From Basidiobolus meristosporus CBS 931.73 (lineage: Eukaryota > Basidiobolomycota > Basidiobolomycetes > Basidiobolales > Basidiobolaceae), in the NCBI GenBank assembly GCA_002104905.1, contig MCFE01000006.1, positions 186,001 to 250,000 on the forward strand: a DNA stretch of 64,000 nucleotides, read 5' to 3'. Shown in pieces: positions 35,569 to 47,126 of this stretch (position 1 is its first letter; every line of letters starts with the position of its first letter). The position numbers and the translations under genes are program-made. The notes under the pieces are model-generated. The model was not told the origin of the DNA and searched no databases. It saw nothing but the letters and a program-made list of their open reading frames with translations.

Positions 35569-36010
35569 TGTTGTAAAAGCTCATAATTCCACCTAAATGT
35601 TCACCTAACTTGGTCACTTATATCATTACCTTCAAATTCTAGAGAATACATACCAAATTCCTTGTTGGGATTTGTTTAGAATACTTTTACCAAAATATGA
35701 AGTACCCAGAACATGAGAATTCTCAAGGTTGTCCAAACAGCTCCAAGGTTTGCATACATGTTCTTGGGACCTTCCTAAGCCTATTTTATGTGTTTATTAT
35801 GCCAAGACCATGTAAAAGTATAAACACCACTTTTACGTTCAATAAATCATTAAGCAGAAATCGCATAATCTACTTGACCTCTGGATGCCTAATACTTTGG
35901 TGAAAATACTCCAATTAAATCCTGACAAGGAATTTGGTCAGTATTCACTAAGATTTGTAGGCAATGATCTAAGTGACTAAGCTAGGTGACTATTTAGGTG
36001 GAGTTACTAA
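35569..36010. repeat. Two copia LTR fragments in opposite orientation
   Basis: 35569-35880 is a plus-orientation LTR (starts TGTTGTAAAAGC) truncated at its right. 35890-36000 matches the last third of an LTR in minus orientation ('GGTGAAAATACTCC' to 'TTAGGTGGAGT'). The junction at about 35885 suggests recombination between LTRs. Confidence 0.6.
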
Positions 36011-36720
36011 GTTCAACAAGTAAAAAATTTACAATAAAAATAAGGTATTTATATTTCTAGGAAGATTTTCCAGACTCTTAAAGAGAATGCTTTGAGAAAG
36101 GGCCCAGGAATGTTTGCCAAGTGTGGGGGATTTTTGACAAATTTGGAGATATTGTTACCTCTATGGTCACTAATTGTAAAATCCAGTTAATATTGTAGTC
36201 AATAAAACTACACAAGTAAATAGTAACTTGGCAATAAGCTCACTGGAATCTTATGTTATATGAATGGTCTAGGTGTAAACAAAGCATTTACAACACAAAG
36301 ACCCCCAGACCTAACACATGCTTTTAGAACCTTCCTAAGCATATCCCACAAACTTTGTTTGCCAAAACTATGTATATGTATAAATCCTACTTTACATTCA
36401 ATAAATCATCCAGTGAAAATGACTTTGATTACTTGTTCTCCCAATTGCCTCCAACATCTCCAAGACTCTTAAAAAGCAAAAACCCACTCCACCATTTCTC
36501 AGGAGCATCAAGGGGAGATATAAGTAGGTGGAAATGCAACCACTTATACTAGAGCCAAGTGCATATATACTTGAAGCAGCTTCATCTGGGAAGCTATAGT
36601 TGATTATGTGGCTTTCACTTGATGATTAATTGGATGTAAAACATTCAATATGTTTACGGTCCCAAGAAGGATGGAGATACAAGTTTGGAAATCCTGCAAA
36701 CAACCAATTTAGACGGAGAA
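36011..36720. repeat. Decayed LTR-like sequence up to island border
   Basis: 36260-36475 resembles the 3' half of the plus-orientation LTR ('CATTCAATAAATCATCCAGT', ending near 'CTCCAAGACTCTTAAAAAG'). Another LTR-like tract lies at 36590-36690. No gene. Confidence 0.5.
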
Positions 36721-37499
36721 ACCACGAAATATTAGGAAACCTGAAGGGCTTTCATTAATCATTGCGCACAAAATTCCGAGCGATTATTTTTCGTTGCCAT
36801 TCCACCTCACCCGTTGCCCACCATTAGGGTGAAAGCCAGTGGCTAGGCTTCATAGGTATAGTACAGAGTAGATGGGAACTTACTTGATGAACATGGCATT
36901 CCACCTCAATAAGGCCCCATGTCCGGATATTTGGAAGTTGTAGATCTAAACAAAATTGGGTGTGTGCTAGTTTTGTATAGCGTTCCGATGGTGCGGATCC
37001 GAGATATCCACTAGAGCGCTTATTGTGCCACGCGATTCACCATGAGATACAACATATGCTATGTGGTGCTCGCTGAACCATCCCAACATCCGAATTTCAT
37101 GACAGACAAGATATTGGGGCTTGATGGGATAAAAGTATTTGCATACTAGTGACCCTCAACATCACGACATAACCGTTCCCCACGTCTGGATAGGTCAGAA
37201 GGGCCAATGTTTGAATCATCACCCATCCGCACAGGCTTGGATACTGAACAATAATACCTGATGCTGGCAAAGATGGCGCCAAGTCGGCCTCGAGATGTAC
37301 TGGCCTACGTAGCAGCACCTACCAATGTTGCCTACCCAATTGAAACTGGTACCCTTCCCAACTAGCTAAGAAGTAAAGCGCAGATAGGGTCCAACTTCCG
37401 ACGTTCCGTCTCCCAACCAGTAGAGCATGTACAGGTCAGCATAGAGCATATGGTCAATTCCCAACTTTATTGTACCACTCGGTCAGGAAAATGAGGGAA
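36721..37499. other. Island edge and eS17 downstream region
   Basis: From about 36721 CpG dinucleotides become frequent and repeat similarity stops. No coding region is supported; the 73-codon open frame at 37097-37318 has no family resemblance. It should hold the 3' UTR and terminator of eS17; no clear poly(A) signal was chosen. Confidence 0.4.
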
Positions 37500-38116
37500 T
37501 TATTGGTCAGTCTTTCTTCTGGGGGCGCGACGACCACGGTTAGCACCAGGAACGAAAGATTGAACTGGAGCACTGACGGTGACTCCGGGAAGGTTCTCCA
37601 TGTTGAGGGCCTTGAGGAGCTCCTTGGTCTCGGGATCAACCTCGATGTTGGAGACATCCAAAGCAGAGAATTCAGGGACGTAGTTGTCCTTACGCTCACG
37701 CTCTTCTTCTTGAAGCTTGAATGAGATACCGCGGACGGGACCACGTTGAATACGCTTCATCAAATGGGTGGTGAAACCGGCGATCTTGTTGCGAAGACGC
37801 TTGCTGGCGATGATGGCGACCTCATCACAGATCTTCTTGTTGGTTTGGAAGTCCAAAGTGAGACGAGGGTAGTACTTCTCGATGATGACTCTGGAAGCCT
37901 TCTTAACGGTCTTAGTACGAACGCGACCCTAATACCAATGAGACGTTAGACACAAGCGACCGAATGGACCTGGCCGATCAGTCGACCCCGGGATGGATGT
38001 ATCGTGCGATTTCATAGATGACGGGGCGTCCAGGCCCCATCCACACGATGGCACTCGCGCACGCGACATACGCCACCGACGGACCCCGACTGATCGTGCT
38101 CTTGGGGACTTACCAT
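37500..38116 (-). CDS. rps17: 40S ribosomal protein eS17
   Basis: Component of the small ribosomal subunit, in the head/beak region of the 40S particle. The protein is 143 residues, close to the usual 135-147. Exons on minus: 38116-38114 (only the ATG) and 37928-37500. The 185-nt intron begins GTAAGT directly after the ATG and ends TTAG; after splicing the protein begins [20 protein letters not shown]. Strong family blocks follow: '[14 protein letters not shown]', '[20 protein letters not shown]' and '[11 protein letters not shown]'. The C-terminus ends in a basic tail ('[10 protein letters not shown]'), which varies in fungi. The start is fixed because no other ATG joins the frame. A GC-rich, pyrimidine-containing stretch lies upstream (38200-38260), as at many ribosomal protein genes. 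Very sure. Confidence 0.96.
37929..38113 (-). other. eS17 intron 1, directly after the start codon
   Basis: 185 nt, three times longer than other introns in the island. Donor GTAAGTCC, acceptor ATTAG. An intron immediately behind the ATG is common in fungal ribosomal protein genes and may matter for expression. Confidence 0.85.
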
Positions 38117-38621
38117 TGTTTATGTGGAATACAGCAAAAGGATTGCTTGCCCGTAAAAGTAAAAGAGAAAGACTTCTGGCGAGTTGGCTCAGTCCTTTTG
38201 TTGCGACCGCCTAGTCCCTCCGTACCTCCCGGTTCGGCCCCGGGTATTTTTCTTTCGGGATTTCTTTTTTCAGCCCTGATTCGATGGATCGTGGGTGCCT
38301 CTGGGCGGGTGGATGGCGCCGAAATTCGGTAGATATCGACTTGTTTATTGCATTGTCCGAATAGCATGAATACATCTTAAATATACCGCAATAAAGCTAG
38401 GGGTTCATAGGGATGCCAACGAGGTGCTACAAAAGGGATGCTCAGTGGAGGGGTGGTTTGTAGGCACTGGGGTCCGCGGCGTGGTGGGGCGTCCCGGGAG
38501 AAATGGAGAATCTACGCAGGAGCTCCCCGCCACAATGCTCGCCGTTGGCAAATAGGGCCATATTGACTGAAAAACGTACATTTCTATAAACAGTTCGATG
38601 AAGGGACCGTTGCGGCGGGCC

Positions 38622-40875
38622 TCAGTTATTCACAATCTTGTCGCGGTACTCGGCAATATTCTCGTGGGTCAATAACACCAAGTCACGCTTGGTGAGGGGC
38701 TTCTTGGTCAAGGGGCAGATGTTTCTCTGCGCATCCGAAGTCAAGCACCGAACCCAATTCTCATAGCCCATCACATGGCCGTAAGGGGAAATGGCGGGCT
38801 TCACCACTTCGTCAAGAGTAATGGGGTCAACGAAGCCAGGCAGTGGGTTCTCTGGATCATGATCGGCCTCCTCCTCCTCTTCCTCCTCCTCGGCTTGCTC
38901 GGATTGCTCTTGAACTTCTTCGCCGGGCGCGGCATTGCGCGCTCTAGTGCGTCGCGTGGTGTTCCAGGATGCATACCCCAAGACGCCCGAGTCGTTGTCG
39001 TCGTAATTATCGGACGTCTCCTCATCCTCATCATCGTCGTCACTGCCATAGAAGTTTCGTCGCTTACGCTTAGCTTTGGTTTTGCGGATTGGACGGGAGC
39101 TTCCACCGCCCGACTCGCTGTCGTCAGCATTGGATCGGCGGCCTGTTCCGTGCTTCGAATGGGTTCGGAATGTATGCTCGACGGTGCCATCCTTTTTCTT
39201 CTTCTTGAATAGAAAGTGGGCCTTGCCTTTCTCATCCAGAACGTAATTTGGATCATGGATCTTGCTGGTTTCAATAAGATGGCGGTAGTAGTTGGAGCAC
39301 TGATGGTAAAGCAGCGTTGAGTATCTAGTGACTACGCAGCAACCGTATCTTACTCACCTGGTACCCGACTCTGCCTGGGATGGTCATCGAGAAGATTCCC
39401 CATTGACCATTGGCCCCAATCTCTTTCAGACGGGCATGGAAAAGCTTTTGCTCTGCCGACGACCATTGGCCGGTCCTCTGCTCCTCCCCGGGCGCATTGA
39501 ATCGGTAATAGTAGGCATTTGGGTTTTTGTCAATCATTCTGTAGGCTTTTATACGTGCCTCTGACCATCCCTTCATGGCGTCTTCAGGGTTGACCTTGTT
39601 CTGTTGGATTTGCTTCAGAGCATCATCTAGAGCCAGCCTCCCGCACCGCTGATATTTTCTTGGCAACAATGGTTAGCAATCATACGATTCCACGTTGTTG
39701 ACTCGGTACTTACTGCTTCGCATCCGCAGTGGTGGACTTCTTGAGGGTTGAAGTACGCTTACGCACCAACTGCTCGTAAGCCTCCCTCTGCTCCTCTGTC
39801 ATGGTTTGTGCTTTTTGAAGGACCATCAGGAATTAGAGCAGCCGAGAAAGGTCATGGATACGATGCTTACACTGTGCGGAAACGGTTTCCTCGTTTTTTT
39901 TCGCAAGTGCTTTACGCAATCTAGATAGATACCCAGGCTGGGCAAACTGGACGATCACTTCGTCCTGACGAGAGGCCGAGGAGAATCAGTATAACACGCA
40001 TGCGGTTGATGCACTCTAGATGAAAACAATCCGAGTACCTCGTCGTTGGACCATTGCTTTAACGCGTGCTTGATTTCATCATCTGAAAGATAATCGAACA
40101 TCGTTCGAATCTTGCGGGCTTTCTGCTCAAACTCTCTACGCTCAAATTCAGCAAACTAAAGGTCGGGAATGTTGTTTAGGATGCCCCGTCTGGGTGCCGA
40201 ATGGGAGCTCGTCACTTACTCGACGTTGCTGAATAGCAACCCGTTGGGCAATTATGTCCATCTCCTGCTCTGTAACCTCCCCGCTAAACATGTTGTCTTT
40301 ACGAACAGTGGCGATCTCTTGGTTACTGAAAAGCGATATAAGTATTTCTGTAAATAGAACGATATTGAAAAAAGTGGGATTACCTCTCTAACGTAGACAT
40401 GGAAGCACCCTCGGGCTCACACGCTTTGTATATGTATTTGCTGGGAGAGGGTGGGCCTTGACTGCGTAGTTGCTCCTAGAAACAGAGAGAATGAATCGTT
40501 GAGGAGCAGCTGAGAAAAGTCAGCCGACGTTTGGAGAAACCTTTAATTTCTGGAGCTTGTTCAGCCAGGTTTCCGTATAAAGACCGCAATAGATAGAATA
40601 GACCGCCTTTTTTAGTCTAGGTATATCACCGCTCTCTAAACCCGGTCGAATGTGAAAAGAAAACGGTTAGGCTTGCGTGAAATGGCCAGCAACCAACAAG
40701 CCACTCCGAAACTACCTTCGGGGAAAAACTCCGAGCACTTTCGTTTCTCCTCCACCGTGGGCGAAGCGGCCTTTTCTTTTCCCTTGGGGGTTGGCTCTTC
40801 CTTGACGGCTTCCTTGACCTCCACCATTTCCAAAGAGACGTTTTCTGCACCCTCTGCCATCATCACTTCCGACAT
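38622..40875 (-). CDS. Myb/SANT and U-box-like nuclear protein
   Basis: A 579-residue protein from nine exons (minus): 40875-40716, 40635-40541, 40475-40384, 40325-40220, 40155-40039, 39964-39871, 39810-39714, 39658-39358, 39299-38622. All introns are 55-80 nt with GT/AG and phases that close. The N-terminus (1-60) is acidic and lysine-rich. A Myb/SANT-like domain lies around 316-362 ('GQWSSAEQKLFHARLKEIG', then 'WGIFSMTIPGRVGYQ'). After it come a basic stretch ('RKTKAKRKRR', about 430) and acidic runs, one with eight Glu. The C-terminus (511-575) looks like a U-box or degenerate RING ('DPITLDEVVKPAISPYGHV', 'CPLTKKPLTKRDLVLL') without the full set of zinc ligands. I infer a nuclear chromatin-bound protein with possible ubiquitin-ligase role. 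Not recognised by name. Confidence 0.85.
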
Positions 40876-41388
40876 GCTTTCTGTGTATTTGTGGCGGCAA
40901 TGGTTCTCCGGAGACCCAATACAAAAAACAGGAGCAATCTCTATTTTCGACAGAATGCGGAGTAGGCGTCCTTGTTTGTGTTTATAGTGTGAATCATTTT
41001 ATGAAGCATCCAATCAAGACGCTTCCATTGGTCCGATGAGGAATCCACGCCCTTCTTCATGTCATATTGTTGAGCATGTGGGCCAAGTGAATTTCTGAGC
41101 CAAAATGCTGCGAACTACCTGAAGATCCTGATAGAATAGGCATGCCATCCTGATGGGTTTGGGTCATCGTCCATCCATTTAAGTAGAATACTACCCCGTA
41201 TGAAAAGCTAATGTTTATTTAAGTAGAATTCAATTTCCAAACTAAGATATACTCGATACAGATTCGGTGGAATATGCGAGATTCAAGCTTCTACTAAGGA
41301 TTGCACCAATCCTTGCGATATTATATTACAGTACAGGCTGCATACCTCGATGCGTTTTCTTTTCTGAGCACCGTTTAGCAGGATATCA
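40876..41388. other. Intergenic region
   Basis: Contains the promoter of the Myb/SANT gene and the 3' end of the channel gene, both on minus. A 13-bp tract 'ATTTAAGTAGAAT' occurs twice, near 41178 and 41217. No further gene seen. Confidence 0.4.
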
Positions 41389-44005
41389 CTAGTATGCCAA
41401 TGGATCAGTGAAGTACCCGGTAGCCCTAGATACATATCCTTTGGGAAGCCATAAATACGGTAGCTCGCCAACCAACGCTGGATGATGGTAGGTGGTGTCC
41501 TCCATATCCAACACACCTGGTACCCTTGTGATTGATTGCCAAGCTTCTGCTCTGACCGAGGGGTCAAATGTTGCGGGCGAGACGGGGGTTGATTCCCTGG
41601 GGTAATAAGGGTCACTGAGGTCCTCGGACTCGGCAACTGCAGTGGCGTCCAGATCGCTGGCGACATCCAAAGATAGCACATTTGCGTACTCACCAAAGTT
41701 CTGTTCACAGAAGTATCCGAAGATCACTGAAATAAACACCAGAGGGAAGGTGAATCCGGAAAGCCATCTGACACCCTTGAGAAGGGAAAAGATAGCGGTC
41801 ATGGTAAGCTGGAACAAGATCAGCCCCCAGAGCAAGCGCTGAAAAACACAGGGCCAAATGCTTCCACCAGAGTCGTAACGAGTACGATAAATATAGACGA
41901 GGTGGTGACGATAGATAGTGAATCCGATCAAGAAGTACAGAGTGCCGAACACCGTAATCAAAGGGGCGATGATCGAATAGGTGAGGATTACAATGAAGAG
42001 CAGCATTGGCATCGAGTACAATGACCCATAATTCACGAACACGGGGGAGAAATACTCCGAGCGGTCGCGTGGAGTTTGCCAGGTGAGTTTATTGATCCAT
42101 CCAAATATCAAGCAATCGATGCGAGTCAACTCGACGAATGGCAGGACCACAAAGCTATGAAGGATAACATAATTGATGAAGAAGGACGAGACCTGAGACG
42201 AGGGTTAGGATGTGCCGGAGATTTTGGTCTGCAGTAGATGATGCTTCCATACCTTTGGCAATTCTTCGCCCAGTTTGTTCAGCAGCTTTCCAATCCAAGA
42301 CAGCAGATCCTCCGGGTTTTTAATCCCTTCAAGTGCTTTGAAAGTTGTACCGGCAATCATGAATACAAGAAGGATATTGATGAAGATGAACACAAAGTAT
42401 CTAATATCCCATGTTACTACACATCAGCACGCAACGAATTTAAAGCCACTTACTTGCTCATTTGCGCATTCTGAATACTGCTGTACGTTCGCAAGCCTTG
42501 GAATCTGGAGAGCCCAGCCATCAGATGTGGTACCAAACTGGAGAACCCAGCAACCGCTATCGTTGGAAGTGAGCCTTGAATAAGACCCAGGGTCCAAGGT
42601 GATAGGATTCTGTTGATATTCGGGAACAAACGCTCCAGGGTATTACTGCTGAGCAGACTGGAAATCAGTGCAGATGGTATGGTCCAGAACAGCACAATTA
42701 AAGTAACCGCAATGTGGACAAACAACGTGTGGAAATTCTTCTCCATCGGATGGATAGTGGCATTGGGCCAGTAAATGTCACGAGGCTCACGGGCCATTCT
42801 GGTCACAAACTCATATGGCTTGTGGCTGTTGAGTGTCTGGGCAGCAATATTGGCTGCGTTTTGAGTGGCGAAGGTTATGAAAGCTGAAGACGCAGGTGGA
42901 TAATACTGGCTCCGTTTCTCGGTCACTTTTTGATCGTAAAACTGGAATTTTGAGTAATAGTAATCAAGAGCATCGACTCGGTTACCAAAAAGCCCCAAGA
43001 ATCCTGTCCTGGTTGTTGGGCGTCTACTGGCTACTTGATCGAGATCGAAGGCATCATTGGACTGTGATAAAAGCGGCTGCTCCAGTGTAAAGTCGACCTC
43101 GGACGCAATCTCCGAGCTCGATCGTTGAGTCGACCGACGAATAAGCTTCATATAGGTTCGCTCAAGCTTATCCAGGTATTCAAAGCGCTTCTTGAGCACA
43201 GCTTCCAGTTCACTGACCTCCCTATTCAAGACCACCTGATCTATGGTGCCAATGCTCAGACCGTTGAAATAGGCCGTTAAATTTTCCTCCGTCCGATAGC
43301 GAGATGGAATCCCGGTAACCAGAACGGTGCGCGATCGGATATCTATGGCAGAGTCTCGGAGAAACTGCTGGCGCAAAATAATGAATTTTCGATAGTTGCG
43401 GTAGAGCAGGTAGTATGCGAAGAACGAAAACATCCATGTGAAGACCATGTGCGTAATATAATATGGGCGTGTGACGCTACTCTGGTCCGAAGAGTCGTCC
43501 GACGACTGAGAATCCTCCCTCTTATCTGGTGGAGTAACCAAGTCAAGCGGAATGAGAACAAACACTGCCCAAAACATCAAGAAGCTGAAGAGGACTAGCC
43601 CCATCTTCCAAAAGCGAAGGCACTAGATAACACGTGAGTCTCCTGAATGTTCCGGTAATGTTGGAAGGTCCATAAATACCATGACTGCGTCTAAACCAGC
43701 GGAACTCATGATGTCGTTTTCCTTTATGCGATACAAGGCAGGAATCCAAGAAAATATCGTTCTCGGTAGAGGTGGCAGTGGGTTCTGCGGCCTAGAAATC
43801 GGGATGTTCTTAGAAAATGGGGAATATCGTAGGCACCTATGGTGCGCACATACCCTCTCCAACTTGTTTTAGGTGAGTAGAACTCCTTCCATCGGTTGCG
43901 CAATAAGCAAAAAAACAACACGCAAAATATGAAAACAGGGGTTGTGATGGTCAACTGGGTGATTAGAGGCGTGGCCTTATGCTTCGTATCCTCCGTAGCT
44001 TCCAT
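41389..44005 (-). CDS. CSC1/OSCA-type (DUF221) ion channel
   Basis: A multi-pass membrane protein of the CSC1/OSCA/TMEM63 family, stress- or stretch-gated cation channels in plasma or internal membranes. Spliced from five exons on minus: 44005-43854, 43791-43680, 43622-42454, 42400-42253, 42192-41389; introns are 53-62 nt. Predicted length 794 residues, within the family range. The first membrane segment is 'TTPVFIFCVLFFCLL' (about 20-35). Next come the late N-terminal membrane pair around 90-150 and the cytosolic RRM-like loop ('RTVLVTGIPSRYRTEENL', 'LVLNREVSELEAVLKKR'-like). The channel core has at least six further hydrophobic segments, including 'LFVHIAVTLIVLFWTIPSAL', and the short C-terminal tail ends 'YFTDPLAY'. 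Start chosen at the only ATG before the first membrane segment. Several paralogues exist in fungi; the subclade (CSC1 rather than RSN1) is inferred. Confidence 0.92.
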
Positions 44006-44590
44006 TCTTTCCCAAATGGCGTAAAAAGGTCGGGCTATGGTACGCGCACTTCACAGAACAGAATGTCCAGGAAAATGTTTAAAAGCAATCCAATATAAAA
44101 GAGATGGGCAGCAGTGATTTGCCAATAAAGCTTGTATAAGCCATGAAATTCATTAAATCTTTCAAAAAGGAATATTTATAGTGTCGAATAATCATTTCGT
44201 ATCACAGCATCAGATTAGTATGAATGTTGATAAAAAACACGCTGTACATGCTTATGCGGTGCACTATTCGTTGCTTGGGTTCCCTGAGCAATCATCATTT
44301 GATAACACTCTAAGCACAGAAATACTCCGGCTAGCTCCCATTACGACTGAGAAAACCGGACATTAATCCGTTTGATGATATGAGGGTCAATATGTCTCGG
44401 AGAGTGGATCTTGAATAGTACTGACTATATGTTTACTTGGTATGATGACGTTGGATATATGCACAATCAATCACTCACCGATGACGGATATCTGATTATT
44501 GTATGGTATGATGTAAGATTTAGATAGCAGTGTGCCCGTGCAAGACACGTGTTAAGTTGGTATCATTTAGCGACCAAGAGAGCAAAGGCC
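44006..44590. other. Intergenic region
   Basis: 585 bases between the channel start and the stop of the next gene on minus. AT-rich with no convincing coding frame; presumably promoter of the channel gene and 3' UTR of the lyase-like gene. Confidence 0.4.
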
Positions 44591-46067
44591 TCAGTTGTAT
44601 AACATGGTGATGACGAACGTGGAGATTGTGAACATAGCCAGAAAAGCATTGCTGTCGAACAGCGAGGCAGTTTGGGAGATGGAGGCGGCGTGAACGGTAT
44701 CTAGAGAGGTGAATAGCTGGAATGGCTGGAACAGCCTTGTGATGTTGTATGTTGGTCTATATGCGTCTAGAATCTCCTTGCTGGCCTCCAAGTATCTCGG
44801 GTCGTTGTAGATCACGTACGCGCTTTGTAGAGTACGCACGTACTGGAGAGTGGATTCGAAGCCGCCCACATTTGGATACGGCCAGGTGCTTTGATTCAGC
44901 GAATACGGCAAGAGATAATCCAAAGCACGCTTTATGCTCTGCCCACTTGCACCCTTGTAGTGATATAAATCAACGCCAACCTTGGCGCTCAGCGCGGCCA
45001 AATGGAATAGTCCGTTCAAGTTGAATATGGAATAAAACCAAGAAGTGGCTCTTAAGGTTTCGTGGGGCTGTGCTCCTTCAGGGCTAATCTGAGTATCGAT
45101 TCTGCAACTTGTGGCATTTAGCGCTACCTTTGAAGCCAGGTCATCCCGGCCAAGAAATAGAGCAATGGCCATGTATTGGACATCGAAGTAGGTGGCTATT
45201 TCGAAATGTTAGTCAATGGCAACGGAGTGGCCGTGGTTTTTGCTTACCGTGATTATTGTGAGAGGTACGTTCGAGAAAACCAAGCTCGCTCTCGTCCAAC
45301 CATGTCATGTATTCAGTAAACCATTCGCGCAAACCATCCGATAACTCATCAGTCCATTGCGGCGATTCTTGCAGATACGGAATGACATTGAACAGATCGG
45401 GTAACACATTCAAGTCAATGATTCCCTGTCGCCTGCCGAGCTTTTCCCCACGAATGTATGATGCGTATTTCAGATGCGGATTCATTCGGGTTGAGTTATC
45501 AACAAACCAAGCTCGAATATGCTCTATGGCTTTGACCGCATACGCATCATTCTCGAGGAAGTAATAGGCCAGACCCAGTGATTGAACGTCCCGTACCTAT
45601 ATCATGACAGCGTTATTAAAGGACAACCAGTCAAAGATGGGGAAAGGTGCACACACCAGGGAGCGAAATAGCTGGTAGTCAGATACGCTATTTATCTCTG
45701 GATTGGGGTATCCATCACGACGCTTGTATGGAAGACCGTCTGGGGATTTCTCGTTTGGCCAGTAGTACCTGGCGAGCGATAGATAGTCCTGACGACTCTT
45801 ACTAGGAGGCAGCTGTGTTTTGGTACTGATGGTGTAGATCGTGTCATTGCCACAGGCCCGATCAGCCTTCTTTTTCAACGTGTAGAACGCATCCTGGAGA
45901 TTTGCGTCGTATGAGTTTAACTGCTGCTTATTTTCGGCCAGAACGTACGGGTCTATGCTAACGAATGGAAACCTTTCCATGGTGTTGGCGCTATCAACCA
46001 TCACCATGCCCTCGAACAATCTCAGAGAAACCAACAGAGCCAATGCACCCTTCGACTTGCCAACCAT
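44591..46067 (-). CDS. Secreted alginate-lyase-like polysaccharide lyase
   Basis: An extracellular protein of the Alginate_lyase family (PF05426-like, alpha/alpha toroid), which in other members cleaves uronate-rich polysaccharides by beta-elimination; the fungal substrate is unknown. It has 454 residues. Exons on minus: 46067-45657, 45596-45248, 45195-44591; introns 60 and 52 nt. Start at 46067: ACCACCATGG context, followed by a signal peptide ('MVGKSKGALALLVSLRLFEG'). Family blocks: 'DYLSLARYYWPN' (about 94-105), 'DGLPYKRRDGYPNPE', 'WFVDNSTRMNPHLKYA', 'GRRQGIIDLNVL', and 'SHNNHATYFDVQYMAIA' with the Asn-Asn-His pair expected near the active site. The C-terminus ends with a hydrophobic tail after serines ('LAMFTISTFVITMLYN'), suggesting a GPI anchor. 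The frame is open upstream to 46274 but without secretory features, so the shorter start is preferred. Confidence 0.87.
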
Positions 46068-47126
46068 GGTGGTCAATAATACACTCAAAAAACTGGAGGC
46101 GTTGAGAAACAATCTATTGAGGGCTCTGCGCGATATCACTCCAACAACACCAAGGAAAACGTGGATAAAGAGCTGGTCGTAGTGGAGCGAACGCTTTTGA
46201 ACGATATATACCAATAACTCTGTCAGTAGTGACGAAAATCTTTTATATTTGTTTAGAACTGCCTCATGGTTCATGAGCTTCTCGGCGGCAGAGCTGCTCG
46301 GAATATCCCCGTGATCAGACTATTACAAAGGACTGGATATAATCGATGCTGGGGAGTTGCGCTTTTGACAATATCATGACAGTGAGGGGAATTCGGCGGG
46401 GATTATTCGGGATCTTCCAGGCGTGTGATCTCGGATGTTATTGTGTTTTTACAGTGCGTGCGGATTGGTAAAGACGATAGCTTGACACCATGCCATTGTC
46501 GGGCGCATGAAGTAACCAATTTCGCAGCATGTGCTACAATGGATATGTCCCTTCGTTCTTCTAAAGCGCACGCAATGCTTCAAACTGCCTGATCCAATTC
46601 ACAATTCTTGAAGGCTAGGCAATGTAGACGAGCCAGTTGATCAGGAGCGGCTCACTGCATTCATTGGGATCCCAAGTGATCATCTTTGGGAGTGCTCTAA
46701 GGAAAGGTCACATGACGACGCCGTACCGATGTATTTCCGCAGAGATCGGGATGCCCGGAATGAGTAGGTTAGACAGATGCCCCTGGATGATCTTAACGAG
46801 GCACCCTTGGCTGGGCTAGCCTTTTAGGCTTCCGCCCTTCCAAATCCATCCACAATGGTAAATTGCCACATGTGGCATGCATGATCTATTGGAAAAATCC
46901 GTTTCAGGGATGTATTTATTCTAGCTTGAATCCTGCTCAAAATCCGGTTCGACACTATATATGACCTAGTGACAAAACCCAAGCTATCACCTTAGGGTCG
47001 ATAGATATACACCTTGATGGTGAATTCCCATGGGGAAGTGAGTACCTTGAAGTTTGATAGATGTATGGTACAGAGGGATTTGGGTCGTGGGGATCTCACT
47101 GGATGGAGGCGACCTCGGACATCACT
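46068..47126. other. Intergenic region
   Basis: About 1.06 kb between the lyase-like start and the GID4 stop on minus. The open frame continues upstream of the chosen lyase start to 46274. Short frames (46637-46819, 47054-47296 plus) have no recognisable features; the second overlaps GID4's last exon antisense. Confidence 0.4.

Noticed and set aside
1-36500. Classical RIP as the cause of decay
   Set aside because: CpA and TpG remain common and CpG is what is missing by eye; without computed indices RIP is not claimed.
37470-37744. Open frames on both strands over eS17
   Set aside because: Antisense and shifted shadows of the highly biased ribosomal protein exon.
38775-39274. Two long open frames (145 and 157 codons) overlapping the Myb/U-box gene
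   Set aside because: Shadow frames of the long last exon, caused by its acidic and basic low-complexity codons; the spliced gene explains the region.
42450-43862. Several frames on both strands within the CSC1-type gene
   Set aside because: Only the minus frames joined by GT/AG introns give continuous family sequence; the others are shadows.
46067-46274. Longer N-terminus for the lyase-like protein from 46274
   Set aside because: The extension has no secretory features and would bury the signal peptide; the 46067 ATG has a good context.
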